A stretch of DNA of 33,226 nucleotides, taken from Acanthaster planci. Lineage: Eukaryota > Echinodermata > Asteroidea > Valvatida > Acanthasteridae. Below, piece after piece: positions 9,783-32,453 of this stretch. The notes beneath the pieces are model-generated. The model ran no database searches, was not told where the DNA came from, and was given only the letters and a program-made list of their open reading frames with translations. Location: positions 3,745,220 through 3,778,445 of the forward strand of contig NW_019091355.1 in the NCBI RefSeq assembly GCF_001949145.1, given 5' to 3'. The stretch's first letter is position 1. Each line of letters starts with the position of its first letter. A program made the position numbers and the translations under genes.

Positions 9783-9849
9783 CACTGGATCCTTCAGTGA
9801 GAAAACCCTGCTATGTACATGTGCAACCTCCTTACTGATGGATCCAGTG
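9783..9849. repeat. 19-bp imperfect inverted repeat (hairpin)
   Basis: The arms are 9783-9801 and 9831-9849, matching at 17 of 19 positions when one is reverse-complemented; CACTGGATCC/GGATCCAGTG is perfect. The spacer is 29 nt. A smaller hairpin (AGTGAC/GTCACT) overlaps the right arm. Confidence 0.75.
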
Positions 9850-12800
9850 ACCATGGCAACGCTGTCACTGGTAATTTACAGTGGTCCCAGCAAATTGTGG
9901 TAAGCATCGTGATAACTACTGTACGGAATCGCTCTGCACAGAAAACAATACAATGTTTCAACAGCCACCAAAGGGGGCCACGGGAAATGTCTAGTGAAGC
10001 GTCACTGGAATCCTCTACAGATTTGCCAACCACTGGTCCAATCAATTTAAACCCACCTGTCAAGGTGGCAGCCACAATCTATAACCATGCCTATTTTGCC
10101 CCTTGGTATGCCCTTATGTGACACTGACCACCGTAGCGGCTAGCCCAATGACCTTGTTATCCAAACACTCTTTTCGTTAATACTATGACTTATCCTCATT
10201 TACGTTGAACTTGGGGAGAATTTTCAGTGCAAATTTGCTCCGAAGCTCTGTTTTATGCAAAACTGACCATGCTGGCTCATTCAGAGGATGTTCAGTCATA
10301 TGATGTTTGACGGTCGGTGTTCAATCTACACACGTGCACAGAAATGCACGCCATTGAAGTCTCTCAACATTCTTGCGTACATGAAATAATAGAAATAAGC
10401 AGATTTGAAAATGCACGTGCCTCCATGGATGTGGTACGCTTGTTACATTACGTCACGTGAAATACCTCTGTAAGTGGAACCAATAAGTTGAACTTTGGGA
10501 ATGTTGGATTACTACTTTACCAGCGATCATCCCTTCTAATTACCATACCTCATACATATTCATGATCTTCCAAGGCACTCTTGTTGGCTATTTTATACCA
10601 TTACCATCTGCCTACTGTTTCAAATACACAATGGGTATACCGCGTGTTTAACAAGTAGTGAACCAGATACGATCCAGTGTATTTCTTATGGTCTTGTTAA
10701 GTCCAGAAAGCTGATAAATGCCACCATTCACTCCCAACACAGACGCTGGGCAATTATAAAATAGCCAATCTCCAACCGTGTCGTAGGGGTGCAACAGCAC
10801 CAGAGATACTAACACAACCCTGGCAATGCAGGGAAAAATATATATCTATATATCTCTCTTGAGCCAAACTTAGCAGTGTGAACAATTTCAACGTTAGACC
10901 TGCAACAAAATCTTGGCATATTCGACATGATACGTACGAATAAAGCATTCAGCAGCACAGTGCTAGCTCCATAATTATGAAGTATGTAGTCCTATGTCAA
11001 ATTACACCCTTTGGTACATTTGAAATGAGCAGCCCTCTGATGCAGGACTGCATTGCTCACGGGGGGGGGGGCATTTCAAGTGGATCTGTCGGTTCACTGA
11101 CACCAGAACCCGCCAAATGGACAGCGTGAACCCAGCCCTGGGATCACTGATCGCAATCCAGATCCATGTGAAACAAACAAGCCCATAGCCATTCGTGTAC
11201 ACCAACATCTATGGATCAATAATAAGAATTTTCAAAACACCAGATTTACAAAATGACGAAGTATCTTCAGTTTACCCAAATAAGTGTTTTTTGGGGGGGT
11301 GGGGCAAATAAAATGCCATGGATAACATCACTTATCTGTGACACAAATACGTGATGAACGTCCTAGTCCACTGTCATGTTTAACACAACTTAGCAAAATT
11401 GGACATTGTAACACTTTCTTGTGACTTTGATATGCTACAAGTGCATCATCAAACTGCGTAGAGTTAACCCCCCCCCAAAAAAAAACAAGGTCATGAAATT
11501 GGGCTTCAAAAATATTGCCTAAACAGACTGAGTGTTTATGCAAATCAACTTAACGTGCCTTCTATGAAACAAACTTCTGAGTGTGATACAGTTGCTGCAA
11601 AAAAAAAAACAAAACAACACTTTGGGGGAGGAGAATTCAGGCATTTACCCTGATACAGATTAAACTTACAACTGTACGATCTTCTGTTAAGTACCTTGCT
11701 CAAATATTTTGATACACTTGCGGTAAAATATAGAAAAAAGAAGGTCGCAAATTTAAGCGATAAATACATAATTTAAGTCATACTATTTTAGTGGTCATGA
11801 CATCAGTCCTGGACTGGTGTAAGGTTTGGCTGTAACTCCAGAGTTGCTCTGTCAAAGTTGTACTTTTTTTTACGCTAACTTGGTCACATTGCTTTCACAC
11901 AAACACTGACACCAAGCCTTACCATACAAACCAACCCAAATAACATACAAACTTTGTGTTACACAATCTGCAATAAAAAGAAAGCTTAAGTCCTAACATT
12001 TCAGAAAAATACTGAAAAACATGGGCGTTGGTTTTTTTTTGTCTTTTGTTTTGGTCAACCACAGTCTATATATAACCTTTGGAGTGTTCACCCCCATATA
12101 ATGTGCCTACAGTGTTTATGTACATAATTATACATATATTCTATGTTACAGATATCCCACACAAACTACACTGCAGTGTCCTCCTTGTTTGTACATCAGA
12201 TTACTAGACTATATCTTGCTCCACAAGTGTAAAAGGTGCAGTGGACGAATATGTGGCAAAATGTACTTTTATACTTCAATTTTCCTCCAAAAATACATCT
12301 ATATCCACTCTAATCGACGTGTCTAACAACTACACATCAACTGCGTAAAGTCAAAATCTTTTGAGACTAAAAAAAAAAAAAAAAGACAAAATGTACAATA
12401 GTAACTTGTAATTATGAGGGGATTGCAACGTGAACAGTATCAACCTAGTCCCTGATGGTATTTGTTTTTCCCCTGTAGGTATAGTCTGGGGACTAACAAC
12501 CAGACGTGTGAAGTCTATAGATCACGTTCAGTGAAGGAATGGTATCCGGCTTACGGTAATCGCGATCGTGATCAATGCATGTCTGTCTTTGATACCACAC
12601 AATCGAGGCTTTGCACCTTTTTTTTCTTTTTTTCTCTCTCTCTACTGAACATGACTTGATGGACATCTCTAGAACTGTGAGCAAGGTCGAGTTATTTTAC
12701 AAAGGCAGAGTTACGAACTTTACTACAGTCTCACTGCCACCTCGGGAACAACGAACACTGTGCTCCAGGAAGCCTGAACGACCTCAACGTCCACTGACCT

Positions 12801-14739
12801 GGGCACTCACAGACTGGTACCTGAGCACTGATTGCCAAGGAAGCTAGCCAGAATAATGGCCAAGTCCATGTGCCAACCAGTGTTCAGAAAAAAAAATGTT
12901 GAGAGATGGAAGCTTAGTTTGGACATTAGCTGGGACGATACATTACAGGAGTGGTTCCTGAAGTGAACGTTAATCTTGACCTCCAACGGATCTACACAGC
13001 ACCAATTCTGCCCATTATTCACGGGTCACACAGTACTGACCATGAACAGCACCTGACTGGGGGTAGGGTTGGGATGGACCCCCCCCTGTGAATCCCTTTG
13101 TGCCTACCAGCTGTACTAATCTTTATACAACCTGATAAAGTACAATGCGGTGATACGACTACAGGTGTGGTCCTACTTTTCTCCTTTTAGGCAGAGTATT
13201 TTCAGCTGAAGTCCTGTTACAGAGTCAGCCTTTTCCACATTCTGCAACGTCCGCATAGTGAGTATGCAGGCCGTCTGCAAAAAAAGCTAGTTAAAACTGT
13301 CACAGAGTCTGCCTGTCAAATTCAGTTGATCGCTTACATTTCTAGAGTGTGTCTCAATCTGGATGTACTTATGGACCAAAAATGTCCAGGACAGTTCTAA
13401 AGAGAATGGGTCGATTCTGTAAATTTTCAAAATTTCATTTGTTTAATTTTCAAGAATTCCATTTCCACAGAATTTTTTTTCTCTCGAGGGGTTAATGATT
13501 TAGAGATAAAAATGTAACAACCGTGAAATTTCAGGTAAATTGGAGTGATGGGGTCCATATTCAACCAACCAAACATCCACTAAACCTGCACCCGACACCA
13601 ACTCCCCAGTAGCAGGTAGCAAGCCATGTATTCAACTCGCCACGGACATGCTTGAAGATTTCCAATGGGGCAGTCTACATACGTCCGCTCCCTTTCCCTA
13701 CATGGATCGCACTACAAAAAACCCCCAAAACAGTCAAACAACCAACGTAACCCTGTTCCAGAGGACACACTCCACTGTAAAATTTAACGCCCCTTTGGGT
13801 ATGTCTGGTGCAGCAGATACATCACTGGTATCCTCAAATTTCATAACACAAGTACTTGCTACGATGGAAGGAAGTGTTGGTGAATTTATAAAACCCCCAG
13901 AGAACTACTCAGTTCACAAATGACTATACTCGTTACTGACACTGTTTACTGTTTTCCTTTTCCTCAATAATGTAAAAACACACTTATAATAACAATGGTG
14001 ATACTTAAAATCCTTTGGCAATTTGTTGCTAGTTTCTCTTGTCTTAATTCTCAACTCGTACACCTGTGCTCCTCTCGGCCATGACACAGTACGACTTTTT
14101 TTTGTATTAAGCTCCTTTTACGTGTTCACATGTACATTCCCTGACGTGTTTTTGGTGGGGACACAAATCCAGTGCAATTTCCACAGTTTCCCCACGCCGC
14201 TGTGAACACCCGTCCCTTCCTCTGCGCAAGAGATATTGGGCACGGCCTTGCCGTGGAACGTTGGGAGGACAGAAACTAGCGTCGTGAAACCCTGTTTTCG
14301 GTCAAGGTTGGCGGGGGGGGGGCTGTTCAGTACAACTTCTGTATGCATCCTTGACCCCAGCCATGTTATGCAGTTTAAAACCAGAAAAAAAGTATAGTTC
14401 ACAAAGCACTGTGCGGTAATGCTTTTTTTCCCCTTTTACTTTTTTTGAGGGGTGGAGGTTGTGGAATTTGAACTTTGACCTCTTTGCCCCTCTGAACCGC
14501 TGACTGTAGACAAAATGGAGAAAATGTGGTAACTGCACGCTCGGGTTTATGTCCTCCATTCAGCATTAATTTAGTTTTACATAAGTATTCACATGCAACA
14601 ATAAACTCCTTTTAAAATATAAAAAACTAGGGCTTAAGGTGCAAGAAATGTACATTTTCCTCTATGAACAAGTGTCTAACATACTAATTTCTGTTTCAAT
14701 ATGGTAGAGGCTTTCATATGCTATATCACGACCATTGCA

Positions 14740-14815
14740 TTGCAGGGTGCACAGTGGTTAAAGTAACGAGCCTTCTAATTGGAGAAGAGCTGAGCAGGGA
14801 AGCCTTGTGAACCAA
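14740..14815 (+). mobile_element. Possible tRNA-like SINE head, decayed
   Basis: The stretch CAGTGGTTAAAGTAACGAG followed by CCTTCTAATTGGAGA resembles the A-box and anticodon arm of tRNA-derived SINE heads. The expected B-box position (near TTGTGAACC) is poorly preserved. This is tentative. Confidence 0.25.
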
Positions 14816-14901
14816 TGACATTCCCTGTGGCACACACAGACACACGCACATAGATTTTGGTCAGAACTCGCCTTCATATGAGGAGATTAGTGGCGTAGAT
14901 G

Positions 14902-15076
14902 AGTCCATCACAAGTCCAGTCACAGATTTCTTCACAAGACTGGTCACGAGTAACAGGAGGAACACTGACAAAAGAATACTTTTGTCAAAGTAATTTAAAT
15001 ATCTTGTGAACTGGCTCAAGACCGAATGACTTGTGATGGACTTACGAAGATTTACAGGGACCTGTGATGGACTTAC
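14902..15076. repeat. Foldback with 15-bp perfect arms, central hairpin and a direct-repeat copy
   Basis: AGTCCATCACAAGTC at 14902-14916 is the exact reverse complement of 15028-15042. Between them lies a perfect 9-bp hairpin (TGACAAAAG, loop AATA, CTTTTGTCA) at 14966-14987. A direct copy of the right arm (TGTGATGGACTTAC) recurs at 15063-15076, 31 bp downstream. Confidence 0.75.
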
Positions 15077-15342
15077 AGGGGCTTGCGATGGGCACGGCTA
15101 CAACACTGGCGTGGACCTCCTCCAATAAAGGTTGCCTACGTGCTAGAGCAGTTCATTATCGATCATAACGTCTTGGAAAAGGACTAGGCAACCCATGTCC
15201 TTTACTTGAGCAGTCCACATAAATTTGACATGACAATGATACAGACATGCTCTGTACTTCAAGTTGAGGATTGAAAGTGAGGTCCTCAGACAGTTCTCCA
15301 AAGAAACATGCCGTACTTGGAATTTTGAAAGGACACTTTTCT

Positions 15343-15348
15343 TTTATT
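15343..15348 (-). terminator. Candidate PTEN poly(A) signal
   Basis: This is the first AATAAA read on the minus strand downstream of the PTEN stop codon. No transcript evidence is available. Confidence 0.35.
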
Positions 15349-15940
15349 GTAAGTCAGGGCCGCAGAGCTTGATTTCAAATCTGTGTAAAATCCAAGACTT
15401 CTTTGAAAACTGGTAGAAGAGAAAAAGTATCTCCAGGGTCAAAGTCTTTCCTACGCAACTGCAGTATGTTTCTCCAGTTTGTGGACCTGGATCAGTGCGA
15501 TAGCTCTGTCCATTGCCCAAATGTGAAACCAGGAATTCATTACAAAAAGACAAGAAGTTCCAAAAACTGTGATATATTTTTTTTCCCAGAAATAAAAACG
15601 ATTCAAGGAGATTTGCACACCTGCTTGCCAAGCTTGGGACCCACTCATACCGAAAGTCTCACTGATTAAAAATAAGTTGAAAAAAAAGGTGGTTAAACTT
15701 TTCAGAAGTAATACAAGGTCAAGACTGATGAAGCTATCATCATCTGACTGAGGTTGCCAAAGGGAAGGCCAACGTCCAAAACGGCTATGTCTGAAATGGG
15801 TGTACTGTTAAAAAAAGAAAGAAGGAATGCCATCCCTCCTGGAAACTGCAGAATTAGTTATGGCTAGTGTGTGCGCGCGCTATTACCTTGCATACCTAGC
15901 GTGGACTTGTGAAAAAAAGATGTCCACATGATGCAGGAAG

Positions 15941-15983
15941 GGAAGACGTTCTGTGGACATACCCATGTTCACAGAACGTTTCC
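15941..15983. repeat. Tight hairpin of about 19-20 bp
   Basis: ACGTTCTGTG pairs exactly with CACAGAACGT. The pairing extends through ACAT/ATGT on the loop side after one mismatch, and through GGAA/TTCC on the outside with one bulge. The loop is ACCC. It sits in the presumed PTEN 3' UTR. Confidence 0.7.
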
Positions 15984-17405
15984 TCTTCTCTGAAAAAGAC
16001 ATTTAGAGGCATTTTGGGGTTAGGTTTATATGCCATAAATGGAAGAGGAACAGTCACGGGAACCTTTTACAAAACATCTGCAGAAAACAGTGTTCCCAGT
16101 TCAAGAAAATGAGTATTTTCACTTAATTTTCTTAACCACTTGCTGCCGGGAGGAATTTGAAGTTGCATGGCATAAAACCGGGATATTTTCAGTTGTCAAA
16201 ATTCTTTAAAAAAAATCATAACTTCATTTACTGGACGTTTACACCCACACGAATGACTGTCTGGTGGCTACTCTAATCTGACAGACAATAACTATTGATG
16301 CCCGAGTATTTCAGCCAGGTTTGCCGTTTGGTAAAAAGAGCCCAGATTGTGCAGTGTTACGGAAGTTTTTTTGTTCCCCAAACTGGCACAGTGTGCCGCT
16401 GGCATCTTTTTTACAGAAGCCAGATTAGCATGCAGTGGTATTGTATTGCTCATCACTGGGATGCTGGAGCGTTTTGTCCCCGGTGGTAATCCGCTCGTGC
16501 TGAATACCACGAACAGTGGTATAATCTTTCAAAACAACGATGGATTTCCTCCTCTTTTGACAACTGAAAAAATGTTAACAATTCCCAGCAGCTCGGACTT
16601 ATGTTTCGAGTACGGTCTTTTGTTATAAGGCCTAGCTCTTCTGTCTGGTTTCGGGCTCCCCGGTTTCGTGTATAAAGCCCACGTGCACGAAACCAGGCTC
16701 CCCGGCAGCATATGGTTAACTGCCTCAAAACAAAGGAATGTCCACACTGAGTATGTAACGTATGTGCATGTGCCTGCAGCATGGGTGCATGTATAACGGG
16801 AGAAAGGGGAGGGGGGGGGAAGTGTGAAGAGAACAGGGAGAGTAGAGTCACAGAAGCTAACAGCTGCTTCAAATTCAATTATTAAAGTACTGTATCATGA
16901 TATAGATATAAACATTTACAAACAATAGCAATCCTTTCTGTGCCTGTCCAAATACCAGCTCTGCTGCTTCTCCTTACTGATCTGAGAAAAATGTGATTGA
17001 CTGACGTCTTTCAACGCGGCCCGCTGCCTCCCTGAGGGCGCTAGACAACTCTGAAGCCACTGTCCAGATTACAATACGCTCAGAGACAGTGCACTGACAT
17101 CAGAATGACCTTTTTTCCCTGTAGGGACCTCTGTCGTGGTCCCAAACAATACCACTTCCCTCTTGGCCAACCGGATCGGTTCCCAGCCCACACAATCCAC
17201 GGGCCACATCGAGGCCGCAATGAGATTGTGGCTGGCACTCATCAGCTCCGACTGAGCAGTCTGGCGCCCTCACAGAGGAACCCAGGCAGCACACAACGTC
17301 TCATACACAAAATGCAGGAGGGTGAACAGATGGTGGAATTTTTTTTTTTTCTTTTCACACGGAGAAGGTCGGGCACCAAGCCTAGGAGGCGGCGGGGGGC
17401 CGTCA

Positions 17406-28493
<11,088 letters not shown>

Positions 28494-28565
28494 TCAGAAA
28501 TCAGAACAACCATTTTATGGGTTCACGGCAAAACAAACAGCTGCGTGAGATGTGCCATCGGCATT

Positions 28566-28600
28566 ATACATGTACATGTACTCACATGTATGTATGCATA
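28566..28600. repeat. ACATGTA-rich palindromic repeat
   Basis: Consecutive and overlapping TACATGTA/CATGTA words, followed by CACATGTATGTATGCAT. Confidence 0.7.
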
Positions 28601-29311
28601 GTAAATGCCATTTTGATAGTGTCCCCTCTTTTTTCTACAAACAATGCCCTCTTCTGCTGGGACTTTTTTTTTCCATTTTATGGATATCAAAAAAATGCTG
28701 ATTTTTGTGGTCTGAAAATTTATATATCGGGACAGTTCAGATTAAATGAGAACAGTTGGCAGGTATGGGTAATAATGCGTGTTTTTCAAACTCGACCCTA
28801 GGTTGTCATGAATGTGCATTTCACAGAACTGTTTCTCATTACTAGGTTAAAGGACTATTCAACATCTACAAGCACACCGGCAAGTATAGGAGATAATCCA
28901 GCAGCACCGTGGCAGCTTGTTTTAGTATCGTTCTCGCATGCAACTTTTATGCCACCCCGTGTGCCAGCCTATCAGAGACAGCTCTAGAAACTGCGATAAT
29001 TACATGTATCTTGGTCACATAAGAGACTCATGTTGTTTCTGACTGGTTGACAGATGTCATCCTGCACTACTGCCCTACGAACCCTCTGGCCACCACTAGA
29101 GACACGGTTTGCAGCAGAGTCTGACTTGGAAAGGTGATATCTTGTCAATTTTAAGTCCCCTGATTACATTCAGAAGACCATAATTTGCACTCTTCTTTAA
29201 AAAAAGAGCGTTTATACGGACATGTGCTCACCCCCCCTGAGGTTTTCAATATTAGCTGTTCCTACTATAAGCCCACTGATCTACATGTACAGCCAAACTC
29301 TGTATAGCCAA

Positions 29312-29450
29312 CAGGAAATGTCATGAATAATTAATTTCACAATTTGTGAACAGACCTTTTAGATAAAGGTAAGAAAACAGGAAATGATATCATGAATAAT
29401 TACCTTAATTTCACAATTTGTGAACACACCTTTCGGATAATGGTAAGAAA
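29312..29450 (+). repeat. Tandem duplication, unit about 66-73 bp
   Basis: CAGGAAATG at 29312 recurs at 29378. Both are followed by TCATGAATAATTA, AATTTCACAATTTGTGAACA and a GGTAAGAAA end. The copies differ by small insertions and a few substitutions. Each unit contains an internal near-palindrome, TTCACAATTTGTGAA. Confidence 0.9.
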
Positions 29451-29493
29451 CCACGAAAAAGTAGCCACTAGCATCTTCGTGTCAATTCCTCCA

Positions 29494-29567
29494 CATGCAC
29501 GTACCTGTACATGTGCATGTACATGTAAGCACAGTCAAGGAGCCGTGTGTACATGTACATGTACCGT
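29494..29567. repeat. ACATGTA/GTGCATG palindrome cluster
   Basis: Two blocks of repeated TACATG/GCATGT words (near 29506-29527 and 29549-29564) are separated by about 20 bp of unrelated sequence. Confidence 0.7.
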
Positions 29568-30138
29568 ATCGCAAACAAGATGTGGCCATTGGCAATGAGC
29601 AGTCAGTTCACAAGTCAAATTTATTCAAATGTGGAGGATTCACCCCCCCCTCCCAAAATGAACTTTTCGAACAGGAGAATTCAGGACAAAGCACTTAAAA
29701 AATGCCACCTGCATTGGATGTTAGGCTCGCAAATTTCATGATTTCTTCCATCAATTTAATCATGTCCTTTTGGACTGGTTACAAGCACCTGGAACTGAAT
29801 GCTAATGCTAATTTTTCATGATTTGAATCAAGACTCATCACAGAAACAAGTGGCCTGTCTTGAGAAGGTCAAAGGGAAAGACTTGTTTTTGCTGTAGTGT
29901 CTTTCCCGTCCATGCCATAGCTACACATGCATGTGCATGTACTAGTGCCTTTCAACTAAGTACACGTACGGTGCGTGTACCCACAGGCAATATCTGTGTC
30001 ATTTTAAACCAAAAAAGGTCATGTGCGTGGGATGTTCAAGATTTCTGGTTGAAAATCTCTGCCATTCTCTTGCCGCGTTCTGGAAGGAAAGCCTTGTGTT
30101 TTTCTCCACAAAGCAGTTTCCAATATATATACGGAGGT

Positions 30139-30166
30139 GAATAATCGACACATTGATCGATTATTC
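30139..30166. repeat. Perfect 10-bp hairpin
   Basis: GAATAATCGA at 30139-30148 and TCGATTATTC at 30157-30166 are exact complements with an 8-nt loop. Confidence 0.8.
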
Positions 30167-31016
30167 CAGTAACTGGATAATGCTAGCGAGGCTCTTGGCA
30201 TTCTATTGTAAATGTCATGTGCCACCTTTGTGCGCGCACCACTGCTTCAGTGGATCGTGGAAAGGTGCCTCGCACGTGAACAACCTGAGATGCACAGGTA
30301 TTTCATTATGATAATTCCATAAAGCGCCTTATTCTGCCCCACAGATCTTCCAAAGTCATCGCGATCTGCGCATGAATAATGCCCCCCGTTTGCTGATTTC
30401 TGCAAAGATGCCCCACAGCACACAGAGAGACCACTGCATCTGCACGCACAATGTTACTTGTGCATGTTCTTTGAAATGTTGAAGGTTTTTGGTGTGTGGC
30501 ATTTGCGGGTGACATTGAATGGATCCGAGCATGTCAAATGCCGAAACAGACAAAAGTGTAATCCATCACAGGAGCCTTTTTCCTTCAAACTGTGTCTTCT
30601 TCACTCATTTACTATAGTACATGTATATCATGTTCAGATTAGGATCACTAATGCAAAATAAAAATCCGATTTCTTACATCTAAATTGACTTCAGTTACTG
30701 GTGTTCCTCAATGCACAGCCCAAAAATGCCCAAACTATATGTACATAAACAAGATCGTGGAATGTCCAACTGAGAAGGTTCTCAAAAATCCACTGAAATT
30801 GGGAGTGTTACAAAATGACGCTTGCTTCCACATTGCAAACATGCACGTGGATAGCATACTGTACATCACACCACCCGACAAAATTATAAATGTGGAACTG
30901 GAAGTAAGCGTGACCGAGCACCATGAGCTTGTTTAACCTGCGATAACCTTTAGAAATGTAGGCCTGCATTTGCAGGGTCGAGTTGGAGCTTCCTGGAGAG
31001 TGTGTGTCTCTCCACG

Positions 31017-31105
31017 CACGCACGTCCATGTACAAGTACATGTACCGTATGTGCACATGAGCACCACTCACAGGCTTCACTGTACATGTACAGTACTGGT
31101 ACAAT
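31017..31105. repeat. ACATGTA-type palindrome cluster
   Basis: Several CATGTAC/GTACATG words occur, including CTGTACATGTACAG, which is fully palindromic. Confidence 0.65.
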
Positions 31106-32370
31106 GTAAATCAGCCTGCCAGGATGCTCTTCCATTAAGCAAACATTTGCCCATATTTTTGTCTGCGACAAAGCTGTACAAATTTACTTAGTTTTGTCTC
31201 TTTATTTCTCTCGACTTGCTTGAAAGTGGCCATATGCCTCTGACCCCGATCTGACAGATCTATGTCCAATGAATTGCAAATGATGGATTTGAAAAAAAAA
31301 TAAGTAAGGTAAATCGACAGAATCCTTCTAATGAACTTGGGTGCCGACAATTTTTAAATTTGCTTGTGTTTATTTGAATGTTGCGGAAAAGAACACACAC
31401 AGGCGATTGTGTAAGTTTGGCTGTTCCAATACTTTTCCTATTTGTGACCTGTCGTCACTAAATGTGCTGAAAGTCAGAATTTTCAAAAACTGAGATATTG
31501 GCATTTTTTAATTCAGCATAAAGACAGCTTTCCAAAAGTATGTACACAGAACACTTAGGGTAGAAGTATAAGGTGACAATGTCACATTATTCTGGCAGCT
31601 TTGCGTCTTTGTTCCAGACATTGTTTCAACATTTCAGACCAGGCACGAATAATACCATCGTCAAAATTGCTGAGAAAATGACATTCTTAAACATGTGCTT
31701 CTGCGAAATATTTGGAATTAAATAGGAGACGGTTTACTCTCTACACCCAAAAATTGACCTCCACTTCGATAATACTTTGAACCCTGAAAATACGAAAGAG
31801 TGGGATTCGACTTTACTCTCACTTTGTCGTGACAGGTCACATTTATCACTGACAAATCAGTGTTTTAACCAGTTAATGTTGGATTTTCTTACCCGAAAAA
31901 GCTGCTGGGGGTGTTTTTTTTTTTTACTACAAATTCTGCAACCTTGCAATTGTGCCTTGACCCAACCAAGCACGACACATTAATGCGTCAACTGCTGAAA
32001 TGAAATAAGAATTCTTCAACAAGTGTAAACGTCCTCCCTGGAACAATTAAGGAAAAGTTGGTGTGTTTACATGTCACCCAGCGTCAAGTGGTTTGGTTAA
32101 ACTGGCAGTTATGAATCAAATGACAGATTTCAGCATGTTGGTCCTGTCAAGCATCTACTGATTGATATCCAGAATTCACCCATGTGTTCACATCCATTTC
32201 AAATACCGGTATAAGGAAATTCAAATCTCAGGCCATGTTTGAAAAAAATGTTTACATATGCTTAATATTTCATATTGAACACATTTAAACAATCTTTTAC
32301 AAAAACTGCTGCCAACTCCTTGCTGGCTACAGTGACCTACATGTACATGTAAACCACAAATCAAAAAGAA

Positions 32371-32453
32371 GGAGGGGTCTGACGTTTCGATCCTGGCAGC
32401 TGCCAGGATCAGAACGTTGGGATTCTGCTGGGATAGAAATGTCAGGCCCCTCT
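32371..32453. mobile_element. Inverted repeat with hammerhead-like cores (possible Penelope/retrozyme relic)
   Basis: The 23-bp segment at 32371-32393 matches the reverse complement of 32431-32453 at 19 of 23 positions. The minus strand of the left arm reads GGATCGAAACGTCAGACC, like the GAAAC-side core and following stem of hammerhead ribozymes associated with Penelope-like elements. The plus strand of the right arm reads a diverged GGATAGAAATGTCAGGCC. A perfect 22-bp palindrome (32389-32410) forms the stem next to the left core. The required CTGATGA box is not intact; only CTGAT can be read on the minus strand before the palindrome. The ribozyme would therefore be inactive, or the resemblance fortuitous. 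Confidence 0.4.

Larger units (their letters stand above)
9201..15342. other. Convergent intergenic region, no gene recognised
   Basis: This region lies between the presumed 3' ends of NOLC1 (plus) and PTEN (minus). Open frames are short and resemble no known family. It holds several G or C homopolymer runs (for example near 11060, 11466, 13080 and 14311), hairpins at 9783-9849 and about 14902-15042, and a possible tRNA-like SINE fragment near 14740. A long PTEN 3' UTR could extend into it; a minus-strand AATAAA at 8586-8591 is one distant alternative end. Confidence 0.5.
15343..17405 (-). other. Probable PTEN 3' UTR
   Basis: This sequence follows the PTEN stop on the minus strand. The nearest minus-strand AATAAA (TTTATT on plus) is at 15343-15348, about 2.06 kb after the stop. 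Vertebrate PTEN 3' UTRs are also long. It contains a hairpin at 15941-15983 and a GAGGGCGCT motif at 17034-17042. Confidence 0.4.

Noticed and set aside
11050-11180. Possible third copy of the SINE-like repeat
   Set aside because: Only loose similarity (AACCC, GGATC words) and no aligned B-box or body box. Not enough to assign.
16453-16878. 141-codon minus-strand open frame beyond the PTEN stop
   Set aside because: Its composition is low-complexity with no recognisable family or splice context. It is probably chance within the presumed 3' UTR.
30685-30936. 83-codon plus-strand open frame with ordinary composition
   Set aside because: It lies in the upstream PTEN intron, and has no recognised family, splice partners or promoter.
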